DNA from: Halomarina litorea
Lineage (GTDB): Archaea; Halobacteriota; Halobacteria; Halobacteriales; Haloarculaceae
Length of the DNA stretch: 64,000 nucleotides
NCBI RefSeq assembly: GCF_024227715.1
Contig: NZ_CP100449.1
Location: 310,001-374,000 of the forward strand
Direction of reading: 5' to 3'
Shown here: positions 44,601 through 54,767 of the stretch, piece after piece
Numbering within the stretch: position 1 is the first letter of the stretch
Layout: each line of letters begins with the position of its first letter
Made by a program: the position numbers and the translations under genes
Notes under the pieces: generated by a model
What the model was told of the DNA's origin: nothing
The model's database searches: none
Seen by the model: only the letters and a program-made list of their open reading frames with translations

Positions 44601-44764
44601 TCCATTCGCCACTGTTCTTCGAGCGGCAGCCCGATCTGGTACTGTGCCGTTTCGTCGGTAGTCGCATCTGACGTCCCTTGGCCCATCGCTCCGATCATTG
44701 GTCCTGCCGCGAGCCCCCTCAAAAATCGCCGTCTGGTAGTTTGGCGCCCAAACTCTCGACGCAT
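41624..44764 (-). CDS. Tat signal - PQQ beta-propeller - Mrr nuclease - zinc finger - J-domain protein
   Basis: The gene encodes 1046 aa. Residues 9-27 form a twin-arginine-like signal (TTRRRFLRGLAAG). Residues 70-395 form a beta-propeller with seven PQQ-type blades. Their closing Trp positions are near 103, 141, 196, 246, 286, 324 and 363 (for example TTGSELW, KTGKSLW). Residues 420-765 are helical. Residues 770-880 are Mrr-like restriction endonuclease: FTPTEFEHLIALLYSERGY, then PD-(D/E)xK residues Asp802, Glu815 and Lys817 in IDILGRRGDQAIGIEVKRY. Residues 893-946 are an Arg/Ser/Gln-rich linker. Cys950, 953, 974/975 and 978 suggest a zinc finger. Residues 994-1046 are a J-domain with HPD at 1023-1025. 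I know no described protein with this order. Confidence 0.85.
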   Translation of the reverse strand: MRREFGRQTTRRRFLRGLAAGPMIGAMGQGTSDATTDETAQYQIGLPLEEQWRMELAEQKGTTGRAVSLEDIYDGTLYLSVDNTEYNEATTLAIDLETTETLWERSHEYSLTGPYLAGDTAVLQQGPNLIGLYPSTGEQRWTRTRTKDISFLWRSWGSAVPVSSFNLTDVGTSGDSRYNISNGSVTVYSEEGAQKWEKTGEYLSQFFPFDSVVCHLDSDRMWENDQWTIYTSDVVGREKTTGSELWRRSDIDVRRLRYDHDTGRLLAMTNTNVLHALDSKTGKSLWNRSVGGTTDDLTSGPDRVYYSIDSVVHALNKESMQIEWKAKSPSPIYDLTHDRGLLYVGTRDGQFFGLDVTTAKTVWDYEFVEGDGFLWTTNGGVITAAGNWVAVHQGQRGAAMEAIQGADSGGLFGSVSDRLADLFGRGEKVEAARASFEEGDYSSAVTEANNAGLTRGVVEAGLGVGVASASYTGGRFSVRNYRVQRLEARLEKLRQAYPIEDGPLAGEEPRALIQQVPVAIESLQRDWTGAPIRSLLRTEPEYRDIEAQIESALEIAPKLAEVSKRLEDFDRPATASAWAGTLGHQLQNSELDTLQRSLSECRSALKTAAVFDRKMGALPERASGRFDLDYLDTIVQRVIEPESEAGNDERTFCHAALDATAALFEYESKLNGYDLNALRSVISEKLSPTESERHTSGRLELIPEILTHAAEVEDILAKTDLSYTEDTHRVFKARIQDGISTLSLEQLNSVANQLNHINKRTWSHDDLLSFTPTEFEHLIALLYSERGYQVSIAQQKPGRAIDILGRRGDQAIGIEVKRYSRGNKVGRPDVEESVNEGTSVGAKRIVIVTSSTFTSTAREAAEQAHQPVDLVDGNTLLTYLYELDITVSIARTKVRNSKSRHRKRSSQHNRRQQSNSRQRSSNRNQTHNQSRQRQSRSRTASGQYTSSEECEVCGDTINGSLKSVPGPNGQTVQCCPACRERLENTAEVKSERRRQAYLILGVEPGADQERVKRAYREKVQEHHPDRGGDEATFIRVKKAYERITSD

Positions 44765-44784
44765 TGACCTGACGATGTGTTAGA

Positions 44785-44791
44785 CATATAA
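44785..44791 (-). promoter_or_regulatory. TATA-like box of the PQQ-Mrr-J gene
   Basis: On the minus strand TTATATG lies 21-27 nt before the ATG at 44764, which fits a leaderless transcript beginning at that codon. It supports the start that includes the twin-arginine motif rather than an internal Met. Confidence 0.55.
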
Positions 44792-44985
44792 GAGTGTGCG
44801 GGTTTGTGAGTTGCCACTCCCGAATTTCATTTGTTCGTCGCCACTCCTAATCCCGAACCATTCGTAATCGCACCAGCAGTCGTTGGGTACGTTTATCGGA
44901 CGTCTCACTGGTGTGTATCGGTCGAATTACGTCGATTTTTACATGCGGCTGTTGCGAGGCCTTGACCAGACGAGCAACCGCCCCC

Positions 44986-45322
44986 TCAATCTGCGTTTGC
45001 GTTTGCAGTTGTGTCGTCGAGACTGAGGTGGCCAACGAGCAGCGGGTCGACGGCGTCAAGATTCACCCAGCCGGGGAGCGATACGTCGCCTCGCCAGAGA
45101 GCCAACCCGTGGAGCGTGTTTGCACCCTCTTTTCGGCTAATTGTACACCGCGTCTGGGCAGGCTCTAGTCTCGGTTCGATCGCGTATTCCATCCATTCCT
45201 CGTGTACACCAGATAGTTTCCCGGTGACTTCTCGTATCAGCTAGGCGTTCACTCATCGCGCGGATGTCCTGTGGACCAGTCATCGGGAACTCTCGGTCTA
45301 CTTCGTTGGCTCTGGTGCTCAT
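44986..45322 (-). pseudogene. Frameshifted haloarchaeal plasmid-type ORF
   Basis: From ATG 45322 the frame encodes MSTRANEVDREFPMTGPQDI and RAMSERLADTRSHRE. Near 45218 the frame changes, and another frame continues KLSGVHEEWMEYAIEPRLEP, RKEGANTLHGLALWRGDVSL and PGWVNLDAVDPLLVGHLSLD to a stop at 44986. The join restores a sensible single protein of about 112 aa, so one small indel broke the gene. It overlaps the upstream zinc-finger gene by ATGA, an operon arrangement. Function is unknown. The gene type is familiar to me from haloarchaeal plasmids, but I cannot name its family. Confidence 0.65.
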
Positions 45323-45534
45323 CGCGATGGCTCGTGATATGGGCACTCCTCGGTGTGGACTAGTCGCTCTCGACCGCCGAGAGCACCCAGTAGTTCTCGG
45401 TTACATGCTCTACAACGAACGTACCGCTTGCCTCCCTGCGCGAGTGGTTCGACGTGCTCGGTGATCGCTAGCTGCGCTGCGTGGTCAGTCGATGATGCAT
45501 CTCGTCGCTCGGACTGGTCGCTCGTTTCGCTCAT
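45319..45534 (-). CDS. Small zinc-finger protein, plasmid type
   Basis: The gene encodes 71 aa from ATG 45534 (MSETSDQSERRDASSTDHAA). Core: ITEHVEPLAQGGKRYVRCRA with CRAC followed by RLVHTEECPYHEP, giving two Cys, His, Cys, His as likely zinc ligands. The frame is intact and overlaps the next, frameshifted gene by ATGA. Such small proteins accompany replication or partition genes on haloarchaeal plasmids, so this may be a relic that still reads through. Confidence 0.6.
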   Translation of the reverse strand: MSETSDQSERRDASSTDHAAQLAITEHVEPLAQGGKRYVRCRACNRELLGALGGRERLVHTEECPYHEPSR

Positions 45535-45749
45535 AATCGATCCGAGACTGCTCTGTCGAGCACCCCCGCACCCCTCAGGGGGAAATAAACTGATTGGGCG
45601 GTCGCTGGTAAGCGGACCTCGTCCGGTGAACTGGCCACTCCACGTGGACATCTTCAGAATAGGTAGAAGACTCGCCTGAAGGACGACTTTTGGCCGTACT
45701 GTTAACCGAGACCCGATACTACTGTATCATTCCTCCGAGAGAACATTGA

Positions 45750-45989
45750 CATACTACCCCGGAGATTGACCAATGGCAGGATCTGACGCCCCCCGACGGA
45801 CCGCTGACCGACGCCGAGCTCGCGTCATTTCGAGAGGCCCTCAACGCGCTCGAAGAGTGCGTGAGTGCGTTCCTCGCTGAGAGATCCGACCAGACGGCAG
45901 GAGAAATCGACGCGGCCGTCGACGAGTACCCGACGGCCGATCCACTCGAGGATCGGCCGATTGACGCCTCGGACGACGACAGCGAATGA
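45750..45989 (+). pseudogene. N-terminally truncated small acidic protein
   Basis: An open stretch with coding character reads TTPEIDQWQDLTPPDGPLTD, then AELASFREALNALEECVSAF and an acidic end to a stop at 45987-45989. There is an in-frame TGA at 45747 just before and no start codon inside the early part. It therefore looks like the tail of a gene whose beginning was lost. It lies at the right edge of the islet. Family not recognised. Confidence 0.45.
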
Positions 45990-46238
45990 CGACACTCGAC
46001 GTGATGATTTTCTAGCAACGAGCCTGGTCGTTTATCACGCCATTGCGCTCTCGGTGCTCTCTAAGAGTAGCGGAGTTCACCACCTGAGAGGAGAGGCTAC
46101 TGTTAGACGGAGAGCGTGAGTCTATCATGGTCGTTTGCGGTCATCCGTTGGTGGGCAGATGTGAGGATCGGTGTTCCACGCCGCCGACCGTGGTAGGAAT
46201 AGGCCCTGGTCACCTACCTTGTCAAGGGGTTCGACGAA

Positions 46239-47012
46239 TCACTTGATATCGTCCCACGCGCCGACCTCACTCCGCCGGAGTTCGCCGGTCGCCTGCCAGA
46301 CGCGCGGGCGGAACGTGATACCGACGAGCACGAGGTAGAACGCGCCGACGAGGCCCATCGTGAGGGTCCCCGGGAGCGCACCGACGGCGGCGCTCTCGGG
46401 CCACGTCCCCCCGCTCTCGGGCGTGACGAGGATGCGGAACAACCACGCGCCGAGCAGTACCGTGAACAGGGGGAGGTACACCCGGCGAAGGCGGTGGGCG
46501 ATCGCCTCCTCGTAGGAGATCTTCGTTCGGGGTTCGCGGTAGTCCCGGGAGAGGCGCGGCCGCCAGTCGGGGTCCTCGATTCCCTGCGACGGGTCCAGCG
46601 AGTACGCGAACACGTTGCGCTGGAGGATCCGGACGCGAGAGCGCCACATGTCGTACCCGCGATACCGACGGGCCTCGATGACGAGGAACACCGTCACCAT
46701 CACGACGCCGACGAGGATGACGTAGTGGGGGCGGTTGGCACTGGAGAACGCGTAGGTGAGGATGGCCGCGATGAGCGTCACCGCCCAGTTGGAGGTCCGG
46801 TCGAGGCGCTCGCGCCAGAGCTTCATCCGGTGGATCTCCCCGCGGTAGAGGTGTGCCATCGCCGACCCGGGGGAACTCGACTCCTCGAAGAACCCCCGGC
46901 CCATGGTCCGGGCCTCCTCGCTTACCGCGTCGAACGACTCGTCGCAGTCGAACTCGTCCCGCTCGGAGTCGGGTCGCGTTCCTTCGGTCGAGTCGGGTTC
47001 GGAGTCGGTCAT
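46239..47012 (-). CDS. DUF2270 membrane protein
   Basis: The gene encodes 257 aa. An acidic N-terminal 35 residues, then MAHLYRGEIHRMKLWRERLD RTSNW leads into two hydrophobic segments, a cytoplasmic loop (EARRYRGYDMWRSRVRIL), and two more hydrophobic segments. This matches the haloarchaeal DUF2270 family. Function unknown. High GC returns here, so it belongs to the chromosomal backbone. Confidence 0.8.
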   Translation of the reverse strand: MTDSEPDSTEGTRPDSERDEFDCDESFDAVSEEARTMGRGFFEESSSPGSAMAHLYRGEIHRMKLWRERLDRTSNWAVTLIAAILTYAFSSANRPHYVILVGVVMVTVFLVIEARRYRGYDMWRSRVRILQRNVFAYSLDPSQGIEDPDWRPRLSRDYREPRTKISYEEAIAHRLRRVYLPLFTVLLGAWLFRILVTPESGGTWPESAAVGALPGTLTMGLVGAFYLVLVGITFRPRVWQATGELRRSEVGAWDDIK

Positions 47013-47064
47013 CAGGTGTACCTCCGCGGCTCGTTCCCGTCCTCGCGAGCGTCGAGCGGTGGGA

Positions 47065-47451
47065 TCACAGCGAATCGAGGACCCGCTCGAACCGCTCGGA
47101 GACGTCCTCGGTGATCGGGTCGAGGTCCGGGTTGTCCGCGATGCCGACGAGTCGGCCGGGGTCGACCGCGCTCACGACGACGGTCCCGTCGTCTCGCTCG
47201 TAGACGACGACGTTACACGGGAGGAGCGCGCCGAGTTCTATCTCGGCTTCGAGGCCGTCGTAGGCCAGTTGCGGGTTGCACGCGCCGAGGATCCGGTACT
47301 GGCGGAACTCCTCCCCGAGCTTTTCGGCGAACGTCGCTCGTACGTCGATATCACAGAGGACGCCGAAGCCCTCGGCTTCGAGGGCGTCGACCGTCCGTTC
47401 GACGACGTCGTCGAACGCTCCGTCTGCTTCGGTCTGGGTCGTGTAGGTCAT
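47065..47451 (-). CDS. DUF302 protein
   Basis: The gene encodes 128 aa from ATG 47451 (MTYTTQTEADGAFDDVVERT). Family features: AFDDVVERTVDALEAEGFGV, EFRQYRILGACNPQLAYDGL, LGALLPCNVVVYERDDGTVV. DUF302 proteins have a small alpha/beta fold and often neighbour sulfur-oxidation or heavy-metal genes, which fits the region to the right. Cys in GACNP and LPCNV are conserved family positions. Likely cytoplasmic. Biochemistry unknown. Confidence 0.88.
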   Translation of the reverse strand: MTYTTQTEADGAFDDVVERTVDALEAEGFGVLCDIDVRATFAEKLGEEFRQYRILGACNPQLAYDGLEAEIELGALLPCNVVVYERDDGTVVVSAVDPGRLVGIADNPDLDPITEDVSERFERVLDSL

Positions 47452-48151
47452 GTGTGTTGGGTGGTCGGTGGTCGTCGGTGAACGGTTCTCGAATCGGGTC
47501 GGACGTCGACCGTCCGTGACCCATCCCCTCGCGCGCGCCTCATCCGCGGCGGCGAGTTCGGTCGAGGACCTCTCGTCGGTCCACATCGGTCCTCGCGACC
47601 GGCATCGGGCACGGTTCGCCTCCCGTCGTGCATCTCACTGGCGACGTACTCCGGGCGCATCGTCCTCGTGCCGGCTTCTGTATTGGGGATGTTATACAAT
47701 ATTGGCCCTCGGCAGAAAAGTGTGTCGGCTCTCGGGACGACGGCGCACCCCCCCGTCCGACCGTACGCGCGGTGGCCACGCCTCGATGGTTTCGATGGCC
47801 CTCGGGCCGGTCGGGGGTAGAGTGGTGGGGAGAGACAGAAACACCGTACACTGCGCCCTCGGCCGTGCGATTCAGCGAGAACGACCGACGAACGCGCGGA
47901 GAGGCGTTCTCCGACCCGGGTCCGTGGGAACACGGTGATGGGCGCTAACGGCGGGAGCGCCCGACGGTAGCTTCGACGGCGGGGCGTCCTCGCACCCTCC
48001 ATCCGCGCCCGGGGCCGGCGGCGCTCCCTCGACTGGTTTCTGCTGGCCGCCGTCTCGCTGGTACTCGGGGGCGCGCGGCCTCCCGCGCGTGGGTCCTCCC
48101 CCGCATCCGCCAACAGATTTATGAAGGTGACTCTGCATAGTATTGGATGTA
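47452..48151. other. Intergenic with AT-rich promoter-like patch
   Basis: About 700 bases between divergent genes. A short AT-rich patch at 47678-47706 contains TATTG and CAATA arms 12 nt apart. A second related word, AGTATTGGATGT, lies just before the ATG at 48152. They may be regulatory sites for the DUF302 and rhodanese genes. No gene is supported: open frames here are Arg/Pro-rich. Confidence 0.45.
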
Positions 48152-49276
48152 ATGAGCAATACCGATATCGAAGCGTCCGAGGTCGCCCGCCGCGTCACCG
48201 CCGACGACGCCGAGGACCTGTTCGTTCTCGACGTGCGCAACGAGGACGACTACGAGGAGTGGCCGATCCCCGAGAGCAGGAACCTCCCCATCTACGACGA
48301 ACTGCTCGACCACGACTTCTCGGGGCTGGAAGACCACCTCGACGACCTCCCGGAGGACGAGGAGATCGCCGTCGTCTGCGTCGGCGGAGTCACCTCCGCC
48401 CGTGCCGCCGAGTTCCTCCGCGAACAGGGCTTCGACGCGAAGTCCATCCCCGACGGGATGAACTCGTGGGGACGCGTCCACCGCGAGTACGAACTCACCG
48501 ACCTCGACGGCGTCGTGCAGGTCGTCCGTCCCGGGACCGGGTGCGTCTCGTATCTCGTCCACGACAGCGGCGAGGCGGTCGTCGTCGACCCCTCCCAGTA
48601 CCTCGACCACTATCTGGGCGCGGCCGACGAGCGCGACCTGGAAATCGTCGGCGTCGCAGACACCCACGCGCACGCCGACCACGTCTCCGGGGCGCGCCGC
48701 CTCGCAGGCGAACTCGACGTTCCCTACTACCTCCACGGCGAGGACGTCGCCGCTCTCGACCGCGTGACCGAACTCGCCGACGGCGACGCCATCGAGGTCG
48801 GCGAGCGCGAACTCACGGTCCGGCACACGCCCGGCCACACGCCCGGGAGCGTCTCCTTCGAGTTCGGCGACGCGCTCCTCTCCGGGGACACCCTGTTCCT
48901 CCGGAGCGTCGGCCGCCCCGACCTCGAGGACAGTTCCGAGGACGCCGTCCGGACGGCCGCGAGCCGGCTGTTCGAGAGCCTCGATGAACTCACCGACCTC
49001 GACGACGGGACCGTCGTCCTCCCCGGCCACTTCAGCGACGAGGAGGTGCGACCGCTCGCGACCGAACTCGGCGAGCTGAAAGCGGAGTCGACGAACGAAC
49101 TGCTGAGCTACGTCGAGGACGGCGACGAGGAGGCGTTCGTCGAGACCATCGTCGAGAGCCTCGCCGACGAACCCGCGAACTACAACGAGATCAAGCAGAT
49201 CAACTGGGGCGAGGAGCAACCCGGCGACGACGTCGAGGAACTCGAACTCGGCCCGAACAACTGCGCCGCGAACTGA
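48152..49276 (+). CDS. Rhodanese-metallo-beta-lactamase fusion (persulfide dioxygenase-like)
   Basis: The gene encodes 374 aa from ATG 48152. Residues about 5-105 are a rhodanese domain with the active-site loop AVVCVGGVTSARAAEF (Cys present). Residues about 120-330 are a metallo-beta-lactamase fold with DTHAHADHVSGAR, HTPGHTPGSVSFEF and LSGDTLFL. The end is GPNNCAAN. In bacteria such fusions oxidise glutathione persulfide or move sulfane sulfur. Haloarchaea lack glutathione, so another thiol such as gamma-glutamylcysteine is likely (inference). The second fusion at 55277 shares the terminal Cys motif. An MFS transporter follows 21 bp downstream. Confidence 0.88.
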   Translation: MSNTDIEASEVARRVTADDAEDLFVLDVRNEDDYEEWPIPESRNLPIYDELLDHDFSGLEDHLDDLPEDEEIAVVCVGGVTSARAAEFLREQGFDAKSIPDGMNSWGRVHREYELTDLDGVVQVVRPGTGCVSYLVHDSGEAVVVDPSQYLDHYLGAADERDLEIVGVADTHAHADHVSGARRLAGELDVPYYLHGEDVAALDRVTELADGDAIEVGERELTVRHTPGHTPGSVSFEFGDALLSGDTLFLRSVGRPDLEDSSEDAVRTAASRLFESLDELTDLDDGTVVLPGHFSDEEVRPLATELGELKAESTNELLSYVEDGDEEAFVETIVESLADEPANYNEIKQINWGEEQPGDDVEELELGPNNCAAN

Positions 49277-49297
49277 GGACGAACTCGTCTCCCCATA

Positions 49298-50575
49298 ATG
49301 TCGTACACGCAGGGTATCCGACGGAACTGGCAGCAGTTCGCACTCCAGTTGCTCACCGTCTTCGCCGTCGGGCTCACCATCGGCGCCGAGCGGAACGTCG
49401 TCCCGATTCTGGGCCGTGACGTGCTCGGTGTCGAGTCGGTACTGGTCATCGGCTCGTTCGTCGTCAGCTTCGGCTTCGTGAAGGCCCTGCTCAACCTCTA
49501 CGGCGGGAAGTGGTCCGAGACGTACGGACGGAAACCCATCCTCGTCGCCGGGTGGGTCGTCGCCCTCCCGATCCCGGTGATTCTCGCCTTCGCCCCGAAC
49601 TGGTGGTGGATCACGCTCGGGAACGTGCTCCTCGGCGTCAATCAGGGGCTCGCCTGGTCGATGAGCGTCAACGCGAAGATCGACCTCGCGGGGAGCGACG
49701 CCCGCGGCTTCGCCGTCGGGCTCGACGAGGCGTTCGGCTACGGCGGGGTCGCCGTCGGGGCGTGGGTCACCGGCGTCATCGCGGCCCGGTACAGCCTCCG
49801 TCCCGAACCGTTCTACTTCCTGGCGGGCGTCGTCCTGCTCGCCCTCCTCGTGTCGGTCCTGTTCGTCGACGAAACGCTCCCGTACGCACGTGCAGAGGCC
49901 GACGACCAGGCCACCGAGGAGGACGCCGACCTGCCGTTCGGGGCGGTTCTGAAGCGGGCGACCTACGGCGACAGGACGCTGTTCGCGGCAGCGCAGGCCG
50001 GGAGCGTCGAGAAGTTCGTCGACGCGCTCGTTTGGATCGCTTATCCGCTGTACCTGACGGCCGCCGGTCTCTCGACCGCGCAGGTCGGTGTGATCGTCGG
50101 CGTGTACGGCGGCGTCTGGGGCGTCCTCCAGCTGTACACGGGTCGGCTCGCCGACCGCGTCGGGCGACGACCCCCCGTCATCACGGGGATGTTCGTCGCT
50201 GGCGGAGGTGTCTTCCTGACGGGACTCGTCGACGGTTACTGGCCGTGGGTCGGAACCGCCGCCCTGACAGGCGTCGGCATGGCGCTGCTGTATCCGAACC
50301 TCATCACGGTCGTCGGGGACGCCGCACATCCCTCGTGGCGGGCGACCGGGCTCGGCGTCTACCGGATGTGGCGCGACGCCGGCTACGGGTTCGGGGCGAT
50401 CCTCATCGGCGTGACCGCCGACCTCCTGTCGATACAGGCCGCGTTCTCTCTCGTCGCCGCGGCGATGTTCGTGTCCGGTGCGATCACGTTCGCGTGGATG
50501 CGCGAGACCCGGCCCGACCCCGAATCGGACCCCCCTTCGGAATCCGGGTCGACCACGCCGACCGACACTCGCTGA
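49298..50575 (+). CDS. MFS transporter
   Basis: The gene encodes 425 aa with twelve hydrophobic segments. It has the MFS loop-2 motif GKWSETYGRKPILV and, at its second-half copy, GRLADRVGRRPPVITG. A short acidic tail follows. It stands 21 bp after the rhodanese-MBL gene, so they are probably co-transcribed. A role in export of sulfite, thiosulfate or a metal complex would be consistent, but no substrate motif is visible. Confidence 0.88.
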   Translation: MSYTQGIRRNWQQFALQLLTVFAVGLTIGAERNVVPILGRDVLGVESVLVIGSFVVSFGFVKALLNLYGGKWSETYGRKPILVAGWVVALPIPVILAFAPNWWWITLGNVLLGVNQGLAWSMSVNAKIDLAGSDARGFAVGLDEAFGYGGVAVGAWVTGVIAARYSLRPEPFYFLAGVVLLALLVSVLFVDETLPYARAEADDQATEEDADLPFGAVLKRATYGDRTLFAAAQAGSVEKFVDALVWIAYPLYLTAAGLSTAQVGVIVGVYGGVWGVLQLYTGRLADRVGRRPPVITGMFVAGGGVFLTGLVDGYWPWVGTAALTGVGMALLYPNLITVVGDAAHPSWRATGLGVYRMWRDAGYGFGAILIGVTADLLSIQAAFSLVAAAMFVSGAITFAWMRETRPDPESDPPSESGSTTPTDTR

Positions 50576-50629
50576 GCCGGTGTCTGTCAGGCCCAACGAC
50601 TATGCCCGCGCATCGCGTCCGTTCACCCG

Positions 50630-50899
50630 ATGCCCGACACCGAGGACGTGCGTGTGTGGCTCGTCGAGCGAGGGTACAACAACCGCGACCTGATCGTCCT
50701 CAAGTACGCGACGCCCGACGGCGAACGGCTCTACCGTCGGGAACTCGCCGCGCAGGCTATCGACCTCGATTCGGTCACCGCCGCGAGGGACGTCTCGCCC
50801 GACAACCTCGAGTCCGTCGACGATGCGGACCGGCGGGAACGGTTCGCCGCCGAAGCGATCCGCATGGCGGACGAACACGACCCCAACGACACCATCTGA
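50630..50899 (+). CDS. Small haloarchaeal protein, unknown
   Basis: The gene encodes 89 aa (MPDTEDVRVWLVERGYNNRD). It has a compact alpha/beta look (LIVLKYATPDGERLYRREL) without motif. It follows the MFS gene by 54 bp on the same strand and may share its transcript. Confidence 0.6.
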   Translation: MPDTEDVRVWLVERGYNNRDLIVLKYATPDGERLYRRELAAQAIDLDSVTAARDVSPDNLESVDDADRRERFAAEAIRMADEHDPNDTI

Positions 50900-51041
50900 C
50901 CGTTCCGACCCCCCCGTCGCCCGCATCCCCGGACACGACTGACGACCGACACGCGGGACTCCCCTGAACCCGCCCGACGCGGCGGGTGTGACGCGCGCAC
51001 TCCGGAGCCGGACTTATGTGCGCCTGCCGCCAGGTCCCCGT

Positions 51042-52448
51042 ATGAGCACGTTCGTCGTCGTCGGCGGTGACGCGGCTGGGATGTCCGCAGCGAGCAAGGC
51101 CAAACGCGACGACCCGGACCTCGACGTGGTCGTCTTCGAACGGGGGCAGTGGGTGTCCTACGGCGCGTGCGGGTTGCCGTACTACGTCAAGGGGGAGATC
51201 CAGTCGCTCGAGGACCTCGTCTCGGTGACGCCCGAGGAGTTCCGCGAGGAACGCGACATCGACCTCCGCATCGGCCACGACGTCACCGAAATCGATCCCG
51301 ACGGTCGAACCGTGACCGCACAGGGCGACGACGGCGAGGTCGAACAGGAATACGACCACCTGCTCGTGGCGACCGGCGCGGAGGCCGTCACCCCACCCAT
51401 CGAGGGCCTCGACCGCGAGGGGGTGTACACGCTCGGGTCGATGTCGGACGGGAAGGACCTCCGCGAGTACGTCGCCCGCGCGCGCGACGAGGGGAATCTC
51501 CAGCAACCCGACCGGGGCCTCGCCTGCCAGTTCCTCGAAACCTGCACGGGACCGGTCGGCATCGTCGGCGGCGGCTACATCGGTATCGAGATGGCCGAGG
51601 CGCTGGCGGCCAACGGCTTCGAGGTACACCTCTTCCAGCGCGGCGACCGCGTCCTGACGCAGTTCAGCCGCGCCACGAGCGAGGCCGTCCTCGACCACCT
51701 CGAAACACAGGACGTCGCGGTGTACCTCGACAGCGAGGTCCGGGAACTCGCGGGCGACGGGTCGGTCGAGGCGGTCGTGACCCCCGACGACCGCGTCCCC
51801 GTCGAGATGGTCCTCGTCGGAACCGGGGTCCGGCCGCGGACGGCCCTCGCCGAGGCGGCCGGCATCGAACTCGGGGAGACGGGCGCCATCGCGACCGACG
51901 CCTACCGCGAGACGACCGTGCAGGACGTGTACGCGGCGGGCGACTGCGCCGAGGCCGAACACGTCGTCACGGGCGCCCCCGCGTACGTCCCGCTGGCGCT
52001 GACGGCGAACCGTCACGGCCGGGCGGTGGGACAGACCGTCACCGGGAGTCCGACGGAGGGCGGCGGCGTCGCCGGCACCGCCGCGGTCAAGGCCTTCGAC
52101 GTCGAGGCCGCACGCACCGGGGTGCTCCCCGAGGAGGCACGGCGGGCGGGGTTCGACCCCCTCACCGACACCATCGAGGCCAAGTCACGCGCCGGCTACT
52201 ACCCCGAGGGCGGGACGGTGCAGGTGACGCTCACCGTCGACCGACCCACGGGTCGGGTACTGGGCGGGAGCCTCGTCTCGGAGTACGGCGAGGGCGCGGT
52301 CCACCGCAGTCACGCGCTCGTTGGTGCGGTGACCGAGGGGGTCACCGTCGACGAGTTGGCGAACTACGACCTCGCGTACGCCCCGCCGTTCAACACGACG
52401 TGGGACCCCGTGCTGACGGCGGCGAAAGTCGTCGACGGACAGCGGTAG
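51042..52448 (+). CDS. CoA-disulfide reductase / NADH oxidase-like flavoprotein
   Basis: The gene encodes 468 aa from ATG 51042. N-terminal FAD motif VVGGDAAGMSAASKAK, single active-site Cys in SYGACGLPYYVKGEI, NAD(P)H motif GPVGIVGGGYIGIEMAEAL, second FAD motif VYAAGDCAEAEHVVTG. The single Cys (instead of a CxxxxC pair) puts it in the group of CoA-disulfide reductases, NADH oxidases and persulfide reductases. It fits the sulfur genes around it: it may reduce CoA or other disulfides and persulfides formed under metal stress. Confidence 0.87.
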   Translation: MSTFVVVGGDAAGMSAASKAKRDDPDLDVVVFERGQWVSYGACGLPYYVKGEIQSLEDLVSVTPEEFREERDIDLRIGHDVTEIDPDGRTVTAQGDDGEVEQEYDHLLVATGAEAVTPPIEGLDREGVYTLGSMSDGKDLREYVARARDEGNLQQPDRGLACQFLETCTGPVGIVGGGYIGIEMAEALAANGFEVHLFQRGDRVLTQFSRATSEAVLDHLETQDVAVYLDSEVRELAGDGSVEAVVTPDDRVPVEMVLVGTGVRPRTALAEAAGIELGETGAIATDAYRETTVQDVYAAGDCAEAEHVVTGAPAYVPLALTANRHGRAVGQTVTGSPTEGGGVAGTAAVKAFDVEAARTGVLPEEARRAGFDPLTDTIEAKSRAGYYPEGGTVQVTLTVDRPTGRVLGGSLVSEYGEGAVHRSHALVGAVTEGVTVDELANYDLAYAPPFNTTWDPVLTAAKVVDGQR

Positions 52449-52487
52449 CGTCGGTCCCGTGCCTCGTCCCCGCCGCGTTGGTCGGTG

Positions 52488-54644
<2,157 letters not shown>

Positions 54645-54767
54645 GTCGATCGTGTCGCCTCCGTTCGACGGTACAGGCCGAGGACGGGGAGAGGACCCGC
54701 CGGCGGATCGGTCCGTTGCTCGGCGACACCATGTCAAGATAGTGTCGTATAGGGAGATTACCGAGCG

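Noticed and set aside
47678-47706. TATTG...CAATA arms as a specific sulfur-regulator operator
   Set aside because: The arms are only 5 nt long, the related word near 48140 matches partly, and no regulator gene lies near. Mentioned only as an AT-rich promoter-like patch.
48119-50596. 825-codon open frame on the minus strand
   Set aside because: Antisense across two clear genes (rhodanese-MBL and MFS). No motif in its translation.
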